The notes below the pieces were generated by a model. That model searched no databases and was not told the DNA's origin. It saw only the letters and a list, made by a program, of their open reading frames with translations. Shown piece by piece: positions 7,647 through 14,399 of a DNA stretch of 17,656 nucleotides (positions are counted from its first letter, which is position 1; each line of letters begins with the position of its first letter). The stretch is from the NCBI GenBank assembly GCA_946495905.1, contig CAMMEP010000027.1:1-17656 (forward strand), read 5' to 3'. This stretch comes from an uncultured Clostridium sp. Its GTDB lineage: Bacteria; Bacillota; Clostridia; TANB77; CAG-508. The position numbers were made by a program, and so were the translations under genes.

Positions 7647-8915
7647 ATGAACGAAGAAATACAAAAATATACAGAATATTGTTTAAATTGCCCAGTAAAA
7701 CCATGTAGCCAAAAAGGTTGCCCATTAAATAACGATATACCAGCTTTTATAAAACAAGTAAAAGAAGGAAATGTAGAGGAAGCTTATAAAATTCTATCAC
7801 AAACAACGGTACTTGGTAGTATTTGCGGTAGAATATGTCCGCATTTAAAACAATGTGAAGGAAGCTGTGTAAGAGGAATTAAGGGAGAACCAGTACAAAT
7901 TGGAGAAATAGAAGCCTATGTTTTTGATGAAGCATTAAAAAATGAGTGGTATAAAAAAATAGAAAAAACAGAGGAACTTGCAGGAAAAAAGGTCGCAGTG
8001 GTAGGAGGAGGACCAGCAGGTCTTACTTGTAGTGCTTTTTTAGCAAGAAGTGGAGCAGAAGTTACTATTTACGAAAAGTACAATAAATTAGGAGGCATTC
8101 TAGCACATGGAATTCCAGAGTTTCGTTTGGAAAAGGATATACTAGAAAAAACAATAAACTCTATTTTAAGTTTGGGAATTCATGTGGAATTTGGTAAAGA
8201 GTTAGGAAAAAATATAAATTTAAAAGAATTAGAAGAAAACTACGATGCCATATTTTTAGGATTTGGTGCTAACATACCATCTAAAATGAATATTGAAGGG
8301 GAAGACTTAGAAGGTGTATATGGTGGAAATAGTTTGTTAGAATATGGAAACCATCCAAACTATCAAGGAAAAAAGGTAGCTGTAATTGGCGGAGGAAATG
8401 TAGCAATGGATTGCTCCAGAACAATAAAAAGACTAGGAGCAGAAAAAGTATATGTTATCTATCGAAGAGCAGAAAAACAAATGCCAGCAGAAGTAAAAGA
8501 AATTGCAGAGGCAAAAGAAGAAGGAATTGAATTCTTATTCCAAAATAATATTGTGAAAATTTTAGGAGATAAAAAAGTAGAAAAAATAGAATGCATCAAA
8601 ACCGAACTTGTAAAAAAAGAAGGAGAAACAAGAGAAGTACCTATTAATATAGAAAACAGCAATTATGAAATGGATATGGACTATGTGGTAATGGCAGTAG
8701 GTTCTAGTCCAGAAAAAGAAGTATTAGAAGGTTTAGGTTTAGAACTTAACAAATGGGGATATTTAGCAGTAGACGAAAATCATAGAACTTCCAACAAAAA
8801 AATATTTGCAGGAGGGGATTTAGCAGGAGACAAAGGAACAGTAGCATGGGCTGCAAGAGCAGGAAGAGATGCAGCATGTGCAATTGGGGACGGGCTTATT
8901 TTGCACAAGTTATAA
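7647..8915 (+). CDS. NAD(P)H-dependent flavoprotein, glutamate synthase small-subunit (GltD)-like
   Basis: An FAD and Fe-S oxidoreductase of the GltD/NfnB/SudA group, which passes electrons from NAD(P)H to a partner protein. The N-terminal iron-sulfur domain has two cysteine sets: Cys12, 15, 20, 25 (CLNCPVKPC.. then GCP) and Cys60, 64, 70, 74. The FAD-binding fold has VVGGGPAGL (118-126) and IYEKYNKLGG. The NAD(P) fold has VIGGGNVAMDCSR (about 246-258) with a trailing YRR. The C-terminal FAD motif is IFAGGDLAGDKGTVAWAARAGRDAA. Length is 422 residues. The last 11 codons (from Ala412) and the stop lie in the left inverted repeat of the RAYT element, so the native tail was replaced or lost. No large subunit (GltB) or NfnA partner is in the window, so the partner is unknown. 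Confidence 0.85.
   Translation: MNEEIQKYTEYCLNCPVKPCSQKGCPLNNDIPAFIKQVKEGNVEEAYKILSQTTVLGSICGRICPHLKQCEGSCVRGIKGEPVQIGEIEAYVFDEALKNEWYKKIEKTEELAGKKVAVVGGGPAGLTCSAFLARSGAEVTIYEKYNKLGGILAHGIPEFRLEKDILEKTINSILSLGIHVEFGKELGKNINLKELEENYDAIFLGFGANIPSKMNIEGEDLEGVYGGNSLLEYGNHPNYQGKKVAVIGGGNVAMDCSRTIKRLGAEKVYVIYRRAEKQMPAEVKEIAEAKEEGIEFLFQNNIVKILGDKKVEKIECIKTELVKKEGETREVPINIENSNYEMDMDYVVMAVGSSPEKEVLEGLGLELNKWGYLAVDENHRTSNKKIFAGGDLAGDKGTVAWAARAGRDAACAIGDGLILHKL
8880..8913 (+). repeat. Left inverted repeat of the RAYT element
   Basis: Starts GCAATTGGGGACGGGC and ends GCACAAGTTAT. It is read in frame by the GltD-like gene and encodes AIGDGLILHKL together with the next two bases of the stop codon. The preceding bases TGTGCAA (8877-8883) can also pair with TTGCACA (8901-8907), echoing the hairpin at 6378. 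Confidence 0.85.
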
Positions 8916-9043
8916 CTACTAAAAAGATGAAAAAACAATCAAGAAAATAAAAAACAAAAGAAAATGTACTTAATTAAATGATGTATTAAAGAAAATTATG
9001 TATCTTCGGGGGTAAAGTTAAATTAATAACAGGAGGTGTTTTT

Positions 9044-9808
9044 ATGCCAAGAAGAGCACGTAAAGACTTGAATACATCTTTTTTTCATGTTATTGTTCAA
9101 GGTTTAAATAAGGAATTTATATTTAAGAATAATAAATACAAAGACCAATATTTACAACTAATGAAAAAATTCAAAAAAGATTCAGATATTAATATTATTT
9201 CATATTGTATAATGTCAAATCATACACACTTACTATTGCATACTGAAAATATTACGAAGTTATCTTCATTTATGAAAAATATAAATGAGAGATTTGCAAG
9301 ATATTATAACGAAAAAGAAAATAGGGTAGGCTATGTTTTTAAAAATCGATTTTTAAGTGAATCAATAACTAATCAAAAATATTTGTTAAATTGTATTTCA
9401 TATATACATAAAAATCCCGTAAAAGCAAATATGGTACAAGAATGTGGTGCTTATAAATATTCTAGTTATAATGATTATATATACAAAAAGGGATTTGTGA
9501 ATAGTGAAATATGTGAATTAGTATTTGGAAAGAGATATATAGATGTAGAAGAATTCAAAAAAATGCATTCTAATAAATTATACTATTTTAAGGAATATGA
9601 TGATATGACAAAAGAAAATATGCAAGAAATCATACTGGAATTTGAGTCAAAATATCAGAGAAAATGGTCTGATATAATAGCAGAACCAGGAAATCTAGAA
9701 AATATAATAAAAGAAATTAAAGAAAGAATGCAAATAGCAAATATTACATTAGCAAAATATCTAAAAATAAGCAGAAATAAAGTAGATAGAATTATAAAAA
9801 AGACATAG
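9044..9808 (+). CDS. REP-associated tyrosine transposase (Y1/IS200-like HUH protein)
   Basis: A single-strand DNA transposase of the RAYT branch of the IS200/IS605 Y1 family, thought to cut and spread short palindromic repeats. The N-terminus MPRRARK... and FFHVIVQGLNK match the family. The metal-binding HUH motif is SNHTH (58-62; His60, His62). The catalytic tyrosine is probably Tyr120 in ISYIHKNPVKA. The extra C-terminal region (about 170-254) ends with LAKYLKISRNKVDRII, which looks like a helix-turn-helix. The 254 residues are complete, with no frameshift, so the enzyme may be active. AGGAGGTG (9031-9038) lies five bases before the ATG. No TnpB or IscB partner is present. It is enclosed by matching inverted repeats. 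Confidence 0.9.
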   Translation: MPRRARKDLNTSFFHVIVQGLNKEFIFKNNKYKDQYLQLMKKFKKDSDINIISYCIMSNHTHLLLHTENITKLSSFMKNINERFARYYNEKENRVGYVFKNRFLSESITNQKYLLNCISYIHKNPVKANMVQECGAYKYSSYNDYIYKKGFVNSEICELVFGKRYIDVEEFKKMHSNKLYYFKEYDDMTKENMQEIILEFESKYQRKWSDIIAEPGNLENIIKEIKERMQIANITLAKYLKISRNKVDRIIKKT

Positions 9809-9821
9809 AATAATCTATGTC
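9802..9821 (+). terminator. Hairpin at the end of the RAYT gene
   Basis: GACATAGA (9802-9809) pairs with TCTATGTC (9814-9821) around an ATAA loop. It overlaps the RAYT stop codon. Only A/T-rich sequence, not a clean T-run, follows, so it may be a subterminal transposon hairpin or a weak terminator. Confidence 0.5.
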
Positions 9822-9841
9822 AAAAATATAATTATTAAATC

Positions 9842-9875
9842 ATAACTTGTGCAAAATAAGCCCGTCCCCAATTGC
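9842..9875 (-). repeat. Right inverted repeat of the RAYT element
   Basis: Perfect 34-base reverse complement of 8880-8913. Its outer end at 9875 is directly next to the stop codon (9876-9878, complement) of the metallopeptidase-like gene. Confidence 0.85.
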
Positions 9876-10952
9876 TTATTTTTTTAATTCAACAGTTGCG
9901 GATAAAATAGCTCTAATTTTTCTAAAAAATCTTGAAATACCAGAATTATTTACAACTGCTAAATCAGTGTTATTCATAATACTTTCATATTTATTATCTA
10001 AATCCATCATCTTATTAATGTAAAATTCATTAAAATCAGAATAAGAATCAGAAATTCCAATATAATTTTTGTAATTATATAATTTCAATCGATATTCATC
10101 GATATCTGCGGTAGTTGCTATTTTGGAAAATTGTGTATTAAAATAAGAGGAATAAATTAAATTTTGAGTTTCAAAAAATAATTTTTTAATCTTTTCTTTA
10201 TAATTTTCAATTTTCTTTGCAACTTTTTGCGCTTTCATTCCTTCACAGCTGTCGCTCATTAACTTGTTATTAAGTTCTATGGCTTTTTCTTCAGATTCCA
10301 TTATTTTATCTAAATTAGCTTGAATTTTGAAAAAACTATCCATTCCACATAAGTTAGAAAAGCGTTCCTTAAAACTATCAGAGCCATAAAAAGTACTATC
10401 ATACAAAGTTTCTTCTCCAGCAACATAAGCCATTTGTCTTACTAAATTGCATAAAATAGGATAGTAAGATGGGCTGGTAGTAGGAAGAGATATCCCATAG
10501 TATTTTACAATTTCCTCATCCGTTTGGTTGGCTTTAGAAGCCATAAGCTGTACAGCTCCTTCATTTAATCCCATACCACAAACTTTAAAATCTCCAAAAT
10601 CGCATAATCCTAATCTTAACAAATGCCCTTTTTTATCTTTAATTTCTTGCAAATAATGGATAAATTCATGTACAGCAAATTTTTCCAATTCATCTAGTTT
10701 TAAACCTTGTTTAAAATACATAGAAGAATTTTTGTAAAAATAAGTTGCTTCTGCAAATCCATCTGGAATATCTGCAATATACATTGGTATTCTAGATAAT
10801 GCAATGAATAAATTTTGAAAAATAAAGTTTTGGTTTGGAAAAGCTTTGCATAGTTTTTCTGCAACATCTCTTGCAATAGTATTTATGCTAAGTGTATCTA
10901 ATGTACCAACAACCGTGATACCATCTTTTCTTAAATCTGATTCAATACTCAT
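9876..10952 (-). CDS. Unrecognised protein with HExxH zinc-metallopeptidase motif
   Basis: I do not recognise this family. The 358-residue product has no signal peptide or membrane segment, so it should be cytoplasmic. HEFIHYLQE (from 95) is a zinc-binding HExxH with His95, Glu96 and His99. GLNEGAVQLMA (128-138) supplies Glu131 as a plausible third zinc ligand, as in gluzincins. The fold between them is short (32 residues). The C-terminal half (about 220-358) is rich in Lys, Glu and Ile and is probably helical, ending in a basic stretch with SRFFRKIRAI. The ATG follows AAGGAGAA. It has its own promoter and a dyad upstream, and its stop abuts the RAYT right repeat. Proteolytic function is inferred from the motif only. 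Confidence 0.7.
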   Translation of the reverse strand: MSIESDLRKDGITVVGTLDTLSINTIARDVAEKLCKAFPNQNFIFQNLFIALSRIPMYIADIPDGFAEATYFYKNSSMYFKQGLKLDELEKFAVHEFIHYLQEIKDKKGHLLRLGLCDFGDFKVCGMGLNEGAVQLMASKANQTDEEIVKYYGISLPTTSPSYYPILCNLVRQMAYVAGEETLYDSTFYGSDSFKERFSNLCGMDSFFKIQANLDKIMESEEKAIELNNKLMSDSCEGMKAQKVAKKIENYKEKIKKLFFETQNLIYSSYFNTQFSKIATTADIDEYRLKLYNYKNYIGISDSYSDFNEFYINKMMDLDNKYESIMNNTDLAVVNNSGISRFFRKIRAILSATVELKK

Positions 10953-10987
10953 AACACGTATTTCTCCTTAGTAATTCATATATCAAC

Positions 10988-10993
10988 ATTATA
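10988..10993 (-). promoter_or_regulatory. -10 box for the metallopeptidase-like gene
   Basis: TATAAT on the minus strand, 35 bases before the ATG. The -35 position falls in the dyad at 11005-11037 and has no good TTGACA match. Confidence 0.5.
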
Positions 10994-11004
10994 CTACAAA
11001 ATAG

Positions 11005-11037
11005 ACAAAAGTAATATTACAAGAATATTACTTTTGT
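11005..11037. promoter_or_regulatory. 14-bp perfect dyad over the -35 region, possible operator
   Basis: ACAAAAGTAATATT (11005-11018) is the perfect reverse complement of 11024-11037, separated by ACAAG. It covers the expected -35 region of the minus-strand metallopeptidase-like gene, as an operator for a dimeric regulator would. Two direct copies of TGTTACA follow (11037-11043 and 11048-11054). Alternatively it is a terminator for readthrough from leuS. Confidence 0.5.
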
Positions 11038-11057
11038 GTTACAGAAATGTTACAAAA

Positions 11058-11079
11058 GGGGACGGGCTTATTTTGCACA
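11058..11079 (+). repeat. REP-like copy (GGGGACGGGC type), outer arm
   Basis: Same core, GGGGACGGGCTTATTTTGC, as 6387 and 8885, followed by ACA. It is the only copy in the window placed upstream of a gene start rather than at a gene 3' end. Confidence 0.85.
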
Positions 11080-11325
11080 TTGTTAATTATTTAGCAAGAG
11101 ATACAAGCAATAAGTAGTATTTTTAAAAAAGTATTCAATATGTCGGTCCAGCTGATTTTCATACAACTTCTAAAAGAAATTTTATCAGCGCCCTCAAAAG
11201 GTTTGAGATTCCCTAATAAAATTTTTTAAGAAGTTGTATATTCAAATCACTCTCCATTCCATATTTTCATACTTTTTTAAAAATACTACTTATTGCTTTT
11301 TATTTATAATAAATCTATTTAACAC

Positions 11326-11347
11326 TGTGCAAAATAAGCCCGTCCCC
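11326..11347 (-). repeat. REP-like copy (GGGGACGGGC type), outer arm at leuS 3' end
   Basis: Reverse orientation copy. On the minus strand it begins six bases after the leuS TGA, with GCAAAA between. Its match to the 11058 copy extends to 27 bases. Confidence 0.85.
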
Positions 11348-11353
11348 TTTTGC

Positions 11354-14176
11354 TCACTTAACAACTATATTATAAATTTTATTCTTTACATAAATTTCTT
11401 TTACAATTGTTTTTCCTTCAAGTTGAGCATGGATATTGCTATTTTCATGAACAATCCTTTTTACTTCGTCTTCTACTGCATCTACACTAATTTTTATAGT
11501 AGCTTTTACCTTACCATTTATTTGTACTGGAATTTCTATGGTATCTTCTACTAATTTACTCTCGTCATAGGTAGGCCAAGCTTCATAAGTAATAGTATCG
11601 TTATGTCCCAATCTGTTCCAAATTTCCTCTGTAATATGTGGTGCTACTGGATTTAAAAGTTTAATAAATCCTTCTGCGTATTCTTTAGGAAGTACGTCTT
11701 CTTTGGTAGCATTATTTACAAATATCATCATTTGAGAAATAGCTGTATTATAATCCATGTTTTCGTAATCGTTTGTAACTTTCTTTACGGTATAATGATA
11801 TACTTTCTCTAAATTTTTATTTTCTTTGTCTTGCACTTTGTTAGATTCTACAAATAATCTCCATACTCTGTCTAAGAATTTCTTAGAACCATCAATACCG
11901 TTTGGGTCCCAAGGCTTTGCTGCGTCTATTGGTCCCATAAACATCTCATAAACTCTTAAAGCGTCTGCACCATATTCTTTTACCATATCATCTGGATTGA
12001 TAACATTTCCTTTGGATTTACTCATTTTTTCTCCATTAGAGCCTAAAATCATACCTTGATGACGTAGTTTGGCAAATGGCTCTTTGGTAGGAGCAATGCC
12101 TTTATTATATAAATAATTATTCCAAAATCTAGAATATAATAAATGTCCAACAGCATGTTCTGGACCACCTACATAAAGGTCAACTGGCATCCAATGTTTT
12201 AGAAGCTTAGGGTCTGCTATTTCGTTTTCATTATGTGGGTCAATGTATCTTAAGAAGTACCAACTAGAACCTGCTGAACCAGGCATTGTACTTGTTTCAC
12301 GCTTTGCAGGCTTTCCTTCAAAGGTTGTATTTACCCAATCGGTTGCTTTATCAAGTGGAGAAGCACCTGTTTTGGATGGAGCGTAATCTTCTAGTTCTGG
12401 TAAAACTAAAGGTAAATCTTCATCTGCTAACACATGAATTTCATTATCCTCAGTAAACACAATTGGAATTGGTTCGCCCCAATAACGTTGTCTTGCAAAA
12501 ATCCATTCACGTAATTTATAATTTACTTTTTTCTTGCCGATACCTTTTTCTTCAAGCCATGCAATCATTTTATCAATTGCTTCTTGCTTGTCAAGTCCAT
12601 TTAAGAAATCAGAGTTTATATGAATTCCATCTCCAACAAAAGCTTGTGGATGTAACAAATTGTTAAAAACGGTACTATGAAGTTCGTCTGTAACTTCTGC
12701 AAGTTGTTCTTTAGAAACCCATTCAATTTTAAAATTATCTTTTTCATCTTCGTCTAAATTAGTGTTAACTTTGTCATCGCCTACTAACTCAAATAATAGG
12801 CCAACTGCATTTATGGAGAATGCTTTATTTTTGTTATATGCAAAATAATGATGATTAATAGGGAAGGTGTTTCGTATAAACTTAATATTAATATAACCAG
12901 TTTCTTCTTGTATTTCTCTTATGGCACAATCTAAATCTGTTTCATTTTCTTTCTTAGTGCCGCCAACAAAAAGTCTACCACCTTTATTGCCCCAATTAAT
13001 TGTTAAATATTTATCTGTTTTAGGGTTATAAAGAACTGCTACAATACTATTTTTAAAGTTCTCATTTTCTCTTCTTGTTCCAGTTTCTTGTTGCAATACG
13101 GGAACAATGTCAATTCCAAATTTAGAAGCAAATTCATAATCTCTTTCATCATGTGCAGGAACAGCCATAATAGCACCAGTACCATAGCTAGCTAATACAT
13201 AATCCGAAATCCAGATAGGAATTTCTTTTCCATTAACTGGATTAATGGCATATGCTCCAGTAAAGCATCCTGTTTTTTCTTTGTTTAGCTCTGTTCTTTC
13301 TAAGTCAGATTTTGCAGCTGCCTCAGCTTGGTATTTTTTTACAGCATCTTTTTGTGCAGCAGTTGTAATTTCATTTACTAATTCATGTTCTGGAGAAAGT
13401 ACACAATATGTTGCTCCAAATAACGTGTCTGCTCTTGTCGTAAATACAGTAAAGGTTTTATCTGTTCCAGCTACTTTAAAAGTAACTTCGGCACCAACGG
13501 ATTTACCAATCCAATTTCTTTGAATCTCTTTGGTAGATTCTGGCCAATCCACTTCGTCTAATCCAGAAAGAAGAATTTCTGCATATTTTGGAATATCCAT
13601 TACCCATTGCTTCATATTCTTACGAACAACAGGGAATCCACCTCTTTCACTTTTTCCATTAATAACTTCATCATTGGAAAGAACGCATCCTAGACCTTCA
13701 CACCAGTTAACGGGCATTTCTACAAGCTTAGCTAGTCCATCATTGTATAATTGTTTAAAAATCCATTGTGTCCATTTATAATAATTTGGGTCACAAGTAG
13801 AAATTTCTCTATTCCAATCAAAAGAAAGACCAAGCATTTTTAATTGCTTTTTGAAAGTTTCAATATTTTTTTCTGTAAATCCAGCAGGATGATTTCCTGT
13901 TTTTATTGCATATTGTTCAGCAGGAAGTCCAAAAGCATCCCATCCCATTGGATGAAGTACGTTATATCCTTGCATTCTTCTCATTCTAGACATAATATCG
14001 GTTGCTGTATATCCTTCTGGGTGGCCTACATGAAGACCTTGTCCAGATGGATAAGGAAACATATCAAGTGCATAATATTTAGGCTTAGAAAAGTCCCATA
14101 CATCGGTCTTAAATGTTTCGTGCTTGTCCCAATATTCTTGCCATTTTTTTTCGATTTCATTAAAATTATATGCCAT
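11354..14176 (-). CDS. leuS: Leucyl-tRNA synthetase with an inserted Nudix domain
   Basis: Charges tRNA-Leu with leucine and hydrolyses mischarged tRNA. At 940 residues it is about 135-145 longer than usual bacterial LeuRS. Catalytic motifs are intact: HVGH (49-52) and KMSKS (717-721). The CP1 editing domain keeps TTRADT (246-251), YGTGAIMAVPAHDERD (331-346) and GDGIHINSDFL (515-525). Between Val360 and Ala512 lies a complete Nudix domain in place of the normal short loop. After it come VNYKLREWIFARQRYWGEPIP, the anticodon-binding domain and a normal C-terminal domain (PVQINGKVKATI). The frame is uninterrupted. AAGGAA lies upstream of the ATG. No leucine T-box is visible in the short leader. 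It is the only LeuRS seen here and looks functional. Confidence 0.95.
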   Translation of the reverse strand: MAYNFNEIEKKWQEYWDKHETFKTDVWDFSKPKYYALDMFPYPSGQGLHVGHPEGYTATDIMSRMRRMQGYNVLHPMGWDAFGLPAEQYAIKTGNHPAGFTEKNIETFKKQLKMLGLSFDWNREISTCDPNYYKWTQWIFKQLYNDGLAKLVEMPVNWCEGLGCVLSNDEVINGKSERGGFPVVRKNMKQWVMDIPKYAEILLSGLDEVDWPESTKEIQRNWIGKSVGAEVTFKVAGTDKTFTVFTTRADTLFGATYCVLSPEHELVNEITTAAQKDAVKKYQAEAAAKSDLERTELNKEKTGCFTGAYAINPVNGKEIPIWISDYVLASYGTGAIMAVPAHDERDYEFASKFGIDIVPVLQQETGTRRENENFKNSIVAVLYNPKTDKYLTINWGNKGGRLFVGGTKKENETDLDCAIREIQEETGYINIKFIRNTFPINHHYFAYNKNKAFSINAVGLLFELVGDDKVNTNLDEDEKDNFKIEWVSKEQLAEVTDELHSTVFNNLLHPQAFVGDGIHINSDFLNGLDKQEAIDKMIAWLEEKGIGKKKVNYKLREWIFARQRYWGEPIPIVFTEDNEIHVLADEDLPLVLPELEDYAPSKTGASPLDKATDWVNTTFEGKPAKRETSTMPGSAGSSWYFLRYIDPHNENEIADPKLLKHWMPVDLYVGGPEHAVGHLLYSRFWNNYLYNKGIAPTKEPFAKLRHQGMILGSNGEKMSKSKGNVINPDDMVKEYGADALRVYEMFMGPIDAAKPWDPNGIDGSKKFLDRVWRLFVESNKVQDKENKNLEKVYHYTVKKVTNDYENMDYNTAISQMMIFVNNATKEDVLPKEYAEGFIKLLNPVAPHITEEIWNRLGHNDTITYEAWPTYDESKLVEDTIEIPVQINGKVKATIKISVDAVEDEVKRIVHENSNIHAQLEGKTIVKEIYVKNKIYNIVVK
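12644..13096 (-). other. Nudix domain inserted in the LeuRS editing domain
   Basis: Residues about 361-511 of the leuS product. The segment starts as a strand (NSIVAVLYNPKTDKYL) and has a perfect Nudix box: Gly406, Glu412, Arg420-Glu421-Ile422, Glu424-Glu425, Gly427-Tyr428. All the metal-binding glutamates are present, so hydrolase activity is expected. Further downstream NAVGLLFELVG and FKIEWVSKEQLAEV match usual Nudix strands and the final helix. No intein splice motifs are seen. Confidence 0.9.
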
Positions 14177-14238
14177 ACTATCATTCCTTGTGTTATAAAT
14201 TTAGGTTTTCAAGGTTACCTATAACCATTAATAGCATT

Positions 14239-14267
14239 ACTATATCATAAAATGGCTAAAATTTCCA
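14239..14267 (-). promoter_or_regulatory. Promoter for leuS
   Basis: On the minus strand, TGGAAA (14262-14267) and TATAGT (14239-14244) are 17 bases apart, and the -10 box is preceded by TGA, an extended -10. The leader would be about 55 bases, too short for a T-box. Confidence 0.5.
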
Positions 14268-14334
14268 TAGATTTCAAAACTTTTTTAGAATTTCAATTAC
14301 AAGAACAAACTATCCGACTATAAATTCTATTCTA

Positions 14335-14363
14335 TTGACAAAAAATGTAAAATATAGTATGTA
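14335..14363 (+). promoter_or_regulatory. Promoter for the guanine deaminase gene
   Basis: TTGACA (14335-14340) with TATGTA (14358-14363) at 17 bases. It is divergent from the leuS promoter within the 223-base gap 14177-14399. Confidence 0.5.
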
Positions 14364-14399
14364 TTTATAGGAACAAATGCACAAGGAGGAAATAGAACA

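Larger units (their letters stand above)
8880..9875. mobile_element. RAYT element with 34-bp perfect terminal inverted repeats
   Basis: A 996-bp unit. Bases 8880-8913 are the perfect reverse complement of 9842-9875, and both contain GGGGACGGGCTTATTTTGC. The only gene inside is the HUH transposase at 9044-9808. The left end lies within the GltD-like reading frame; the right end touches the stop codon of the convergent metallopeptidase-like gene. No target duplication is visible in the flanks. Structure matches a REP-RAYT-REP arrangement. Whether the unit moves as a whole or only the repeats move cannot be told from one sequence. Confidence 0.8.
11054..11351. repeat. ~300-bp nested palindromic element between leuS and the metallopeptidase-like gene
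   Basis: This element fills most of the 401-base gene-free stretch 10953-11353. The outer arms are inverted copies of the GGGGACGGGC repeat (core 11058-11079 against 11326-11347). The middle arms are a perfect 28-bp inverted repeat (11107-11134 against 11269-11296) that continues through AATATG (11137-11142) with CATATT (11260-11265). The inner arms are a near-perfect 24-bp repeat (11161-11185 against 11216-11239; one bulge, one mismatch). The tip is CTCAAA (11193-11198) with TTTGAG (11202-11207). No reading frame of note fits. It could be a non-autonomous element moved by the RAYT, or a structured RNA at the leuS 3' end. Confidence 0.75.

Noticed and set aside
9044..9808. IS200/IS605 element with a TnpB-type guide RNA system
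   Set aside because: There is no TnpB or IscB gene, and the transposase has the longer RAYT-type C-terminal region.
11054..11351. Retron-like msr/msd RNA suggested by the long inverted repeats
   Set aside because: No reverse transcriptase gene is nearby, and the outer arms are explained by the RAYT repeat family.
11234..11554. Plus-strand reading frame of 106 codons across the palindrome and the leuS 3' end
   Set aside because: It is hydrophobic low-complexity translation antisense to leuS and the repeat, with no ribosome binding site or recognisable motif.
12644..13096. Intein within leuS
   Set aside because: No splice-junction Cys/Ser and HN motifs; the segment has a full Nudix box and fits a domain insertion.
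14177..14399. Leucine T-box riboswitch upstream of leuS
   Set aside because: No T-box core or antiterminator sequence is visible, and the likely promoter leaves only about 55 bases of leader.
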